Source: an uncultured Isosphaeraceae bacterium | Lineage (GTDB): Bacteria; Planctomycetota; Planctomycetia; Isosphaerales; Isosphaeraceae | DNA: 64,000 bases | Assembly: GCA_945957605.1 (NCBI GenBank) | Contig: CAMFLR010000002.1 | Coordinates: 168,197 to 232,196, forward strand | Direction: 5' to 3' | Part shown: positions 19,198 through 26,442 of the stretch, piece by piece | How positions within the stretch are numbered: position 1 is the stretch's first letter | Layout of the letters: each line of letters begins with the position of its first letter | Translations under genes and position numbers: made by a program | The notes under the pieces: model-generated | What the model saw: only the letters and a program-made list of their open reading frames with translations | What the model was told of the DNA's origin: nothing | Databases searched by the model: none

Positions 19198-19227
19198 GCG
19201 TTGCCTGGAATCACTCAGAAAAGAGCG

Positions 19228-19833
19228 TTAGGCGGCCTTGCGGCGGAGACGGAAGGCACCGAAAGCAACCACGCCCGAGATCAGGCCGACAACGGTCGCC
19301 GGTTCGGGAACGCCGGTCGGCGGCGTCGAGAACGTGGCGGAGTCCGAAACGGCGGCACCGGGGCCACCGGTCTGGGTGAAGCTGATCGTGAAGCTCGCGG
19401 CCTGCGCGGCTCCATTGTAGCCGGCAGCAACGAGAACCGAGCCCGGAGTGTAGTTACCGATCGCGAAGAAGGTAACCTGGGCATTCTGGCCGCTCGTCGA
19501 GCTCAGAAGCGAGATCGAGGTCGCGGTGAAGGTGCCGAAGGCGGGCGAACCGAAAGTCAACGCGCCGGGGTTGGCCATGTCGAGAGTCGAACCACCGAGA
19601 TCGCGGTTGCCGCCGCCGGAGATGGGATTGAGGGCGAAGTCACCGGTGCCGTTACCCGATAGAACGATATCACCGATGGTGAAGGTCGTTCCGGCAACCG
19701 TGATGTCGCTGTTGGACGCGGTCGGCCCGCCGGTGTCGGCTACGCCCTGTGTACCAGCGGCGATTACGCCGGCCTGCGTCGTGTTGACGGCAAAGGCGGC
19801 CAGTAAGGCCGCGACCGCAAGAATCTTGTTCAT
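19228..19833 (-). CDS. PEP-CTERM sorting-domain exported protein
   Basis: 201 residues. A signal peptide (MNKILAVAALLAAFAVNTTQ) precedes a Gly/Ser/Thr-rich beta-type mature region with few charges. The C-terminus is a typical PEP-CTERM signal: GVPEPATVV, a hydrophobic helix and the basic end RLRRKAA. Exosortase should cleave at this motif and direct surface or extracellular-matrix sorting. No exosortase gene is in the window. The start at ATG 19833 has GGGGAG upstream and gives the signal peptide; the open frame extends 57 codons further but has no such site. Confidence 0.88.
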   Translation of the reverse strand: MNKILAVAALLAAFAVNTTQAGVIAAGTQGVADTGGPTASNSDITVAGTTFTIGDIVLSGNGTGDFALNPISGGGNRDLGGSTLDMANPGALTFGSPAFGTFTATSISLLSSTSGQNAQVTFFAIGNYTPGSVLVAAGYNGAAQAASFTISFTQTGGPGAAVSDSATFSTPPTGVPEPATVVGLISGVVAFGAFRLRRKAA

Positions 19834-19899
19834 AACGTTGCTCCCCAGAAACGTTGGACAAAGCGACCACCGAGGAAATATTCCGCGGTTTCCAGGGCG

Positions 19900-19929
19900 A
19901 CTATAGTCAGTTTTAAATGGCCTCAGCAA
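19900..19929 (-). promoter_or_regulatory. Candidate promoter of the PEP-CTERM gene
   Basis: On the minus strand, TTGCTG (19924-19929) and TATAGT (19900-19905) are separated by 18 bases. This predicts a leader of about 60 bases before the ATG at 19833. The surrounding DNA is AT-richer than average. Motif match only. Confidence 0.4.
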
Positions 19930-20283
19930 ACGTAATTCACGTGAAGTTTCGCAATGTAGTTCGCAAATGCCACAAGTGTCTAGAATACGCCTCAAATGCA
20001 TCACGCGTGCGGTAAAAAATCAACGTTCTGTCAGCAGTGAGGCATTTTTACTCACCAGCAATTTTGCACGCACCCAGTCATGCTGGGCAGATCGTTTTCA
20101 ATATACCGATTATGCTATGCTTACTTGCATTTTTGTCGCCGAATGCCGGTCAATATGTTCAATCTGGATGTCGCCTATGTAAACGCAGGTTTGCAGGGGG
20201 GTTCACCTGAGGGAGGTAGAATGGTATGGAAATAAGAGCCTGGGAAGCGCCGCGCACACAGATGCGCATGGGAGGATTGCCTG
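19930..20283 (+). promoter_or_regulatory. Intergenic leader of the NCS2 permease gene
   Basis: About 350 bases without a convincing gene, AT-rich in its first part. Close to the permease there is a short inverted repeat CAGGT / ACCTG (20186-20209), then a strong ribosome-binding site GGGAGG (20211-20216). ATGs follow at 20221 and 20226. The first reads MVWK then stop, in the permease frame; the second opens a 70-codon frame of unlikely composition that overlaps the permease. A second GGGAGG (20270-20275) precedes the permease GTG by eight bases. I see no known purine riboswitch. The layout suggests a translated leader or hairpin control, but nothing proves it. Confidence 0.35.
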
Positions 20284-21948
20284 GTGGCGACGGCTCAACT
20301 CGAAAAGACGGCGGGTCAAAAGTATGTCTGGGCAACCCGAGGCGATATCAACGCGTTCTTCGGCCTGATGCTCGACAACATCGGCGACATGATTCTCATG
20401 GCGTCGCTGCTAGTCTTACTTTTCAAGCTTCCGGCTGACTTCGTGTTAACGCGGATGATCCCCGGAACGGCCGTGGGCGTACTCGTCGGCGACCTCATCT
20501 TTACGGCGATGGCCTTTCAGCTCGCACGTAAGACGGGCCGGTCCGATGTAACTGCCATGCCGCTTGGTCTCGATACTCCAAGCACGTTTGGTGCCGTTTT
20601 TCTGATCATCGGCCCAGCTTTTAGTAATGCGAGCAAAACGCTTCCTCCCGATCAGGCGGCGCGACATGCCTGGTACATCGCGATCGCCATGCTGCTTGCG
20701 TCGGGCATCTTCAAGGTCATCAGTGCGTTCTTCAGCGGCTGGATCAGGCGAGTCGTCCCCCGCGCCGGCCTCCTCGGCTCACTCACAGCAATCGCACTCG
20801 TCATTATTAGCTTCTTGCCGCTGCTCGAAATCGTCTCACAGCCAGTCGCGGGCCTCTCCGCACTCGCGGTCATCCTGATCACCCTCACCGCGCGGTGGGA
20901 TCTCCCCCGGCGCATCCCAGGTGCACTCGCGGCGGTGCTCATCGGCTGCGCCATCTACTATTTGATGAATGTCGTCGGCCTTGGCCCGGGATTTGGTGGC
21001 GAAGGGGGGAAGCCGTCGTGGAGCTTGCGATTCTTCCTGCCACTGCCGATCAACGATTGGTTCGCCTGGTTCCAGCTCAACTGGCGTGAAGCATTCGGCT
21101 ACCTGCCGGTCGCGTTGCCCCTGGCTCTCGCGACGATCATCGGCGGCATCGATTGCACCGAGAGCGCCGCTGCCGCCGGCGACGACTATCCCACCGGGCC
21201 GATCATCGGCGTCGAAGGGTTCGCGACGATCGTCGGTGGACTCTTCGGCGGCGTGATTCAGTCGACGCCCTACATCGGCCATCCCGCATACAAGGCGATG
21301 GGAGCCCGCGCCGGCTATACGCTGGCGACCGCCCTGTTCATCGGTGCGGCGGGAATCTTCGGCTACTTCGACTGGATCTTCTACCTGCTGCCCAAGGCGG
21401 TGGTCTTCCCGATCCTGATCTTCGTCGGCCTGGAAATTACGTCGCAATCGTTCCATGCGACCGAACGGCGGCACTTCCCGGCCGTCACGCTCGCATGTGT
21501 CCCTGCGCTCGCCTATCTCGCAGTCATCATGCTGAAGCAGGTCTTGCCCGGCGATCTCGACATAAAGGGACTGAACCCAGCGAGCCAGCACACTGTCCAG
21601 ACCATCATCATGCTGTCGGGCGGGTTCATTGTGACGAGTCTGATCTGGGGAACGATGCTCGCGCACCTGATCGACGGCAAAATTCGCGCGGCGGTGATCA
21701 GCCTGATTCTTGCAGGTGCGCTTGCGTGGTTCGGCGTGATACACTCTCCTTTGCCCTCGTCGCCCATCCTTCCCCCAGCGCAGGTGCTGGCACAGGTCGC
21801 CCAGGAGGGACGCAGCAAGGCATCGCACGGTCAAACCCCGTATCACTGGGCTGCGGCCTACTGGGTCGCTGCCGCTGTCATCGCACTGCTCGGGAAATAC
21901 GGGACGGTACCAACGCGCGAGCGTGCAGAAGAACCGCAGGCGATCTAG
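20284..21948 (+). CDS. NCS2-family nucleobase (xanthine/uracil-type) permease
   Basis: 554 residues and about 12-14 hydrophobic helices, with the NCS2 signature region GGIDCTESAAAAGDDYPTG and a following G-rich helix (EGFATIVGGLFGGVIQSTPY). It begins with a membrane-entry segment INAFFGLMLDNIGDMILMAS. NCS2 members import xanthine, uracil, adenine or related bases by proton symport; the substrate is not readable here. The start is GTG 20284 with GGGAGG eight bases upstream. No purine-catabolism genes lie next to it. Confidence 0.85.
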   Translation: MATAQLEKTAGQKYVWATRGDINAFFGLMLDNIGDMILMASLLVLLFKLPADFVLTRMIPGTAVGVLVGDLIFTAMAFQLARKTGRSDVTAMPLGLDTPSTFGAVFLIIGPAFSNASKTLPPDQAARHAWYIAIAMLLASGIFKVISAFFSGWIRRVVPRAGLLGSLTAIALVIISFLPLLEIVSQPVAGLSALAVILITLTARWDLPRRIPGALAAVLIGCAIYYLMNVVGLGPGFGGEGGKPSWSLRFFLPLPINDWFAWFQLNWREAFGYLPVALPLALATIIGGIDCTESAAAAGDDYPTGPIIGVEGFATIVGGLFGGVIQSTPYIGHPAYKAMGARAGYTLATALFIGAAGIFGYFDWIFYLLPKAVVFPILIFVGLEITSQSFHATERRHFPAVTLACVPALAYLAVIMLKQVLPGDLDIKGLNPASQHTVQTIIMLSGGFIVTSLIWGTMLAHLIDGKIRAAVISLILAGALAWFGVIHSPLPSSPILPPAQVLAQVAQEGRSKASHGQTPYHWAAAYWVAAAVIALLGKYGTVPTRERAEEPQAI

Positions 21949-22104
21949 CCGGTGTCCTGGCGATCGGAGAAAGTCACCGCCCTCTTGAGCACGGCCTCAG
22001 TCCAGTTCATGATTGCGTTGGCTGCATTTTTGCAGGCGACGGGTCGGGCCCGATCGGAGCCTGCGGGCAACGTTAGGGATATGTTTTGCGAGACCGTTCC
22101 TTGC

Positions 22105-22110
22105 TAAGAT
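22105..22110 (+). promoter_or_regulatory. Extended -10 element just before ptsI
   Basis: TGCTAAGAT matches the extended -10 pattern TGnTATAAT and ends only nine bases before the ptsI ATG. A start about seven bases downstream would give an almost leaderless mRNA, in keeping with the absence of a ribosome-binding site there. No good -35 is seen. Confidence 0.3.
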
Positions 22111-22119
22111 AAAAAGCCT

Positions 22120-23889
22120 ATGCACAAGGGAATCTCGGTCAGCCCTGGTGTGGTGGTCGGCGTGGCATTCCGCGTCGACTCGGTGTTTGGCACCGGCGAG
22201 CCGCAAACACTTGCCGGACCAGGGTTAATTCCCGCCGAGATCGAGCGATTCGAACACGCGATCACCACGTCCGCATCCGAACTGGAAACCTTCGTCTTCA
22301 AAGTCGCACAACAACTTGGGCCGTCCGAAGCTGAGATCTTCAAGACGCACCTGCAGATCGTTAACGACCACGCGATGCAGGCGAAGGTCCGCAGCCTGAT
22401 CGAAACCAAGAACTACACTGCGCTCTCCGCGTTGCAAATCGTGCTGCAAGGTTATGCAGCTAGCTTCGCACGGATCGAGCAGGACTACCTCCGCGAACGT
22501 CTCGCCGACCTCCGCGACGTTTTCTCCCGGATCGGCTCACACCTGACCGTTCAGGCCCCGGTCGCCACCGCACTCGGGCACGACCCGCGCGACGGCGAAG
22601 AGCCGGTGATTCTTGTAGCCACCGAGATTCTCCCCAGCCAGGCAATGAGCCTCGGCAGCCTGCCGATCGCGGGGATCGTCACCGAAGCGGGAGGCGGGAC
22701 AAGCCACGCCGCGATTCTCGCACGCAGCCGCGGCATCCCCGCCGTCTCAGGCGTGACTGGAATCACGACCGAGGTGCGATCAGGCGACACAATCATCGTC
22801 GACGGCCGCGAGGGACTCGTCCTGGTCCGCCCGACGAACGACGAGCTTTCCTCCTACCGCAAACTCCAGCGCGAGTTTTTCGACCTCAAAGACCGACTTG
22901 TCCTCAACCGCGATCAGCCGGCCGTTTCGGCAGACGGTGCGCAAATCGAGCTGCTTGCGAACATCAACAACGTCGCCGATGCCCAGGCTGCGGTGAAAGT
23001 CGGCGCGAGCGGCGTCGGCCTCTTCCGGACCGAGTACCTCTTCCTCTCGCACACGGACGTTCCCGACGAGGAAGAGCAGTACCAGCACTACCGGCAGATC
23101 ATCGAGGATGCCCCCAACCGCGCGGTGACGATCCGTACGCTCGACCTTGGCGGGGACAAAACGGTCGCCTACCTCGGCCGGCGTGACGAAGCGAATCCGT
23201 TCATGGGCTGGCGGTCGATCCGCCTCTCGTTCGAGCACCCTCGGATGTTCGAACGCCAGATCCGCGCCATCCTTCGCGCAGGACGGCACGGCAAGGTCTC
23301 GATGCTCTTTCCGATGATCACAACCCTCGAGGAACTGCGGCACGTCAACCGCCTCGTCGAGGAATCTCGCCGGAATCTGAGACGCGAAGGGGTGCCGTTC
23401 GGCGACGACGTGAAGACCGGGGTTATGATCGAGGTCCCGGCCGCCGCCATCTGCATCGACGCCATTCTCCGCGAGACCGACTTCATCTCGATCGGCTCGA
23501 ACGACCTGATCCAGTACCTCGTCGCCGCCGATCGCGATAATCCCAAGGTCGCACATCTCTGCGAGCCGCTGAGTCCGGCGATTTTCCGCGTGCTCAAGAT
23601 GGTGCTCGACGCCTGCCAGCGCACCGGGACACCGGTAACCGTCTGCGGCGAAATGGCTGGCCAGCCGCGCTCAGTTCTCACCCTCTTCGGTCTCGGACTC
23701 CGTCGGTTCAGCATGAGCCCGGCGTTCGTTCCCACGATCAAGGCTCTGCTCGGCGCGGTCACGATTGCGCAGGCCGAGCGGTTCGCCCACCAGGTGCTCC
23801 AGCTCAAAACGAGCGAGGAAATCCGCGCCTATCTCACCGGCCGGCTGCACGAGGTTTCGAGCCTGCTCGAGGTCTTCGATTCAGCCTGA
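22120..23889 (+). CDS. ptsI: Phosphoenolpyruvate-protein phosphotransferase (PTS enzyme I)
   Basis: 589 residues, typical for enzyme I. It takes phosphate from PEP and passes it to HPr in the cytoplasm. The phosphorylated His is His196 in EAGGGTSHAAILARSRGIPA. The N-terminal HPr-binding part is residues ~35-145, and the PEP-binding barrel has GVGLFRTEYLFL, RTLDLGGDKTVAYL, GTPVTVCGEMAG and the region around SIGSNDLIQYLVAADRDN. All key motifs are present. HPr and EII genes are not adjacent, so this copy is an orphan that may have a regulatory PTS role. The start ATG matches the family N-terminus (MHKGISVSPGVVVG) but has no clear ribosome-binding site. Confidence 0.93.
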   Translation: MHKGISVSPGVVVGVAFRVDSVFGTGEPQTLAGPGLIPAEIERFEHAITTSASELETFVFKVAQQLGPSEAEIFKTHLQIVNDHAMQAKVRSLIETKNYTALSALQIVLQGYAASFARIEQDYLRERLADLRDVFSRIGSHLTVQAPVATALGHDPRDGEEPVILVATEILPSQAMSLGSLPIAGIVTEAGGGTSHAAILARSRGIPAVSGVTGITTEVRSGDTIIVDGREGLVLVRPTNDELSSYRKLQREFFDLKDRLVLNRDQPAVSADGAQIELLANINNVADAQAAVKVGASGVGLFRTEYLFLSHTDVPDEEEQYQHYRQIIEDAPNRAVTIRTLDLGGDKTVAYLGRRDEANPFMGWRSIRLSFEHPRMFERQIRAILRAGRHGKVSMLFPMITTLEELRHVNRLVEESRRNLRREGVPFGDDVKTGVMIEVPAAAICIDAILRETDFISIGSNDLIQYLVAADRDNPKVAHLCEPLSPAIFRVLKMVLDACQRTGTPVTVCGEMAGQPRSVLTLFGLGLRRFSMSPAFVPTIKALLGAVTIAQAERFAHQVLQLKTSEEIRAYLTGRLHEVSSLLEVFDSA

Positions 23890-24262
23890 TTTTAGGCCGT
23901 AAATCCCGCCCCTCATGGCGGTATCGCGCACTCGCAAGCGGCGGCTTGTTGATCCTGCGCGAACAGCTTGTTACTGTATGTCGCATTCGTCGGTCCTCCC
24001 CACCGACCCATGCCGAGATCCGGCTCAACCAGGCCATTCCCAAACGCGGGAATCCGGCGTTGGCAATTCCCAGAAATGGGAAGAGTCCAATCGAACGCAT
24101 GGTAATGCAAATGCATTAAGTTCTTGCAGAGTCTTGACCTGGGATTGATCGCGAGAAAAGGCACTCGATTTGCACTGACGCGAGACCATCATGTCTTGCG
24201 CTCCCGCAGATCGGGAATGACGCTCGCGGACTGACGATAGGCCGAACGGCCGGGAACCACCG
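23890..24262. other. Intergenic region upstream of the cytochrome bc operon
   Basis: 373 bases between ptsI and the Rieske gene with no credible coding sequence on either strand. It holds two TTCCC-N6-GGGAA dyads (described separately) and a small palindrome AATGC-AAAT-GCATT at 24104-24117. A ribosome-binding site before the Rieske ATG is weak (CGGGAACC). It is the natural place for the operon promoter, but I cannot pick a -35/-10 pair with confidence. Confidence 0.5.
24037..24082. promoter_or_regulatory. Twin TTCCC-N6-GGGAA dyads, possible operator
   Basis: Two 16-bp inverted repeats of identical form lie at 24037-24052 (spacer AAACGC) and 24067-24082 (spacer AGAAAT). Their centres are 30 bases apart, close to three helical turns, so a dimeric regulator could bind both on one face. 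They lie about 180-225 bases before the Rieske gene. The cognate regulator is unknown. Confidence 0.45.
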
Positions 24263-25405
24263 ATGGCTGAACGACCAAGTGTGAAGGATATTCTTGCCGC
24301 GGCCCGCAAGGGTGGCGCTGCCAAGCCCGCCGATGGCGGCGAAGCGGCTCCCGCTCCTGAAGCGCCCGCCGCTGCAGAAGCTAGCGGTGCTCCCGCGGTT
24401 CCCCCGCCGGCCCCATCGCTCGGCCGCCCCCTGACGCTCAAGGAAAAGCTCGCTGCCGCTCGTGGCGCCGCACCTGGTGCGCCCGCCGCAGCCGCTCCCA
24501 CGCCCGCAGCCCCTGCTGCAGCGGCAGCCCCCGCCACCGGCGAGAAGGTTGTCCCGCCGCCCGCGCCATCGATCGGCCGGCCGCTCACGCTCAAGGAAAA
24601 GCTCGCCGCTGCGAAGTCGGGTGGTGTCGCTCCTGCGGCCGCTCCCTCTGGCGGCGTGCCTGTCGCTCCCAAGGCTGCTCCCGCCGCGAAGGCTCCAGCC
24701 CGCGACCTGCCGCCGCTCAGCGAAATCTCCGACCCGCGCGACCTGGCCGAGGCGCTTCGCCAGGCCGGTGCGAAGAAAGACAAGGAACTCGCCGGAGCCG
24801 ACGCCAAGGGTGCTCCTGCCAAGCCGGCCGCCAAGGCAAAGCCCGAAGCCAAGACCGTTCCCGGCAAGCCGTCGAAATCGGCGTCCCTCGCTGAAGGTAC
24901 GTCGCGTCGCGCTGTGCTGCAGTTCCCGTGGATCGTTGCGGGATGGGTCGCCTTCACCGGTGGTCTTGGCGCACTGACCGCGATGTGCGGCCGCTTCATG
25001 TTCCCGAACGTTTTGGCCGAGCCGCCGAGCACCGTGAAGGTGGGCGTGCCGACCGACTTCGCCAAGGAAGATGTGAGCGAACGCTGGAAGGCCGAATGGG
25101 GCTTCTGGATCGTCCGTACCGAGCGTTACAACGGCCAGGACATTCTTTTCGCGCTGCAGTCGGTTTGCACCCACCTCGGTTGCCCGCCGAACTGGCTTGC
25201 TGGCGAACAGAAGTTCAAGTGCCCGTGCCACGGTAGCGGTTTCTACATCTCGGGCATCAACTTCGAAGGCCCTGCTCCCCGTCCGCTCGAACGCTTCCGC
25301 GTGGCGATCGCCGACGACGGCCAGATCATGGTCGACAAGAGCGCCAAGTTCCAGGAAGAACTCGCTCAGTGGAGCGACCCCGACAGCTTCCTCCCGGCGG
25401 TCTAA
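24263..25405 (+). CDS. Rieske iron-sulfur protein with long Ala/Pro-rich N-terminal tail
   Basis: 380 residues, roughly twice the usual Rieske length. The [2Fe-2S] domain is C-terminal: CTHLGC (Cys302, His304, Cys307) and CPCHGSG (Cys320, Cys322, His323), the full Rieske ligand and disulfide set. A twin-arginine-like motif TSRRAVLQ at ~213-220 leads into the single membrane helix (~219-242). The first ~212 residues are low-complexity Ala/Pro/Lys and should be cytoplasmic. They contain a repeated motif APSxGRPLTLKEKLAAA twice (nt ~24411-24460 and ~24567-24616) and a related start RPSVKDILAAARKG. It is the first gene of the bc cluster and should carry electrons from quinol to the cytochrome c subunit. 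Confidence 0.92.
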   Translation: MAERPSVKDILAAARKGGAAKPADGGEAAPAPEAPAAAEASGAPAVPPPAPSLGRPLTLKEKLAAARGAAPGAPAAAAPTPAAPAAAAAPATGEKVVPPPAPSIGRPLTLKEKLAAAKSGGVAPAAAPSGGVPVAPKAAPAAKAPARDLPPLSEISDPRDLAEALRQAGAKKDKELAGADAKGAPAKPAAKAKPEAKTVPGKPSKSASLAEGTSRRAVLQFPWIVAGWVAFTGGLGALTAMCGRFMFPNVLAEPPSTVKVGVPTDFAKEDVSERWKAEWGFWIVRTERYNGQDILFALQSVCTHLGCPPNWLAGEQKFKCPCHGSGFYISGINFEGPAPRPLERFRVAIADDGQIMVDKSAKFQEELAQWSDPDSFLPAV

Positions 25406-25423
25406 ACACCGCCCCATCGCTGG

Positions 25424-25446
25424 AGCCCGGTCTAACCGGGCTTCTT
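25424..25446 (+). terminator. Hairpin after the Rieske gene
   Basis: Perfect 8-bp stem AGCCCGGT / ACCGGGCT with a three-base loop, followed by TCTT. It lies inside an apparent operon, so it is more likely an attenuator or mRNA-processing and stability element than a full stop. Confidence 0.45.
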
Positions 25447-25548
25447 GCGATCGTTCCACAGGTAGAGACCATAGACTGGCCGCTCTCGAACACCGACAGC
25501 ACGAGTCACTCGGCCCGCGGATGGGACCGGATGGATTAAGGGACAATT

Positions 25549-26322
25549 ATGTCAATCGCTGAGAAGATCACAGAATCACAACTTTGGAAGAGCGTCTTCC
25601 GCCATCCGATGCCGACCGACCGTCGTAATCGCGTGGTGGTCATGCTGACCAACTTCTTCCTTCACCTCCATCCGGTGAGCGTGAAGAAGCAAGGCATCGC
25701 CCTCAGCTATACCTGGTGCATGGGAGGAACGACGTTCTTCCTGTTCATCGTTGAGGTGGTGACGGGCGTGCTGCTCATGTTCTACTACCGCCCGACGCTC
25801 GAGCACGCCTACAACGACATTCTCGCCCTTCGCGACGTGACGACGCTCGGCATCATGCGTGAGTTGCATCGCTGGGGTGCTCACGCGATGGTCATCGCGG
25901 TCTGGCTCCATATGTATCGCGTGTTCCTGACAGGCAGTTACAAGCCACCGCGCGAGTTCAACTGGGTGGTCGGCGTGCTGCTCCTCGTCTTCACGCTGCT
26001 GCTCTCGTTCACCGGCTACCTGCTCCCCTGGGACCAGCTCGCCATCTGGGCCATCACGGTCGGATCGAACATGGCTCGTGCGACGCCGGGTGTCGGTGTT
26101 GAAGGGCCAGGTGCTTCTTTGATGAAGCTCAACGGCGTCAGTTTGATCACGTCCGGGTCCGACGCGAAATTCGCGTTGCTCGGTGGTCGAAGCGTCGGCG
26201 AGATGACGCTCAACCGGTTCTACGTTTTGCACTGCGTGGCGATTCCGCTCGCGGTCACGATATTGATCATGATCCACTTCTGGCGCGTGCGAAAAGACGG
26301 CGGCATCAGCGGCCCCATGTAA
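25549..26322 (+). CDS. Cytochrome b6-like protein (bc complex)
   Basis: 257 residues and four membrane helices, the N-terminal (haem-bearing) half of cytochrome b as a separate b6-type protein. Haem ligands are His107 and His121 in helix B ([20 protein letters not shown]) and His228 and His243 in helix D. The first pair is spaced x13 and the second x14, the b6 pattern. The quinol-site loop is [18 protein letters not shown], and the end [10 protein letters not shown] is b6-like. It oxidises quinol in the membrane together with the Rieske protein and the downstream subunit-IV-like protein. Confidence 0.94.
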   Translation: MSIAEKITESQLWKSVFRHPMPTDRRNRVVVMLTNFFLHLHPVSVKKQGIALSYTWCMGGTTFFLFIVEVVTGVLLMFYYRPTLEHAYNDILALRDVTTLGIMRELHRWGAHAMVIAVWLHMYRVFLTGSYKPPREFNWVVGVLLLVFTLLLSFTGYLLPWDQLAIWAITVGSNMARATPGVGVEGPGASLMKLNGVSLITSGSDAKFALLGGRSVGEMTLNRFYVLHCVAIPLAVTILIMIHFWRVRKDGGISGPM

Positions 26323-26340
26323 CGCGTCGTGACGGCCCAA

Positions 26341-26370
26341 GGCCGGCCGGTGGATCTCACCCGGCCGGCC
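26341..26370 (+). promoter_or_regulatory. Strong intergenic hairpin in the bc cluster
   Basis: Perfect 10-bp inverted repeat GGCCGGCCGG / CCGGCCGGCC with a ten-base loop, between the two cytochrome b genes. There is no T-tract, so an mRNA stability or processing role is more likely than termination. Confidence 0.45.
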
Positions 26371-26442
26371 GCCCCACGTCAGCCAACGACACGCTAAGCG
26401 CCGGACGAGCCCAATTCGCGACAACGCCTTCTCGAGAGAGCC

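Noticed and set aside
20030..20283. Purine riboswitch before the NCS2 permease
   Set aside because: I could not find the conserved three-way junction sequences of the purine class or another riboswitch I know.
20226..20438. 70-codon frame starting after a strong ribosome-binding site
   Set aside because: It overlaps the permease start out of frame, is Arg/Gly-rich and lacks any fold signal; kept only as part of the leader observation.
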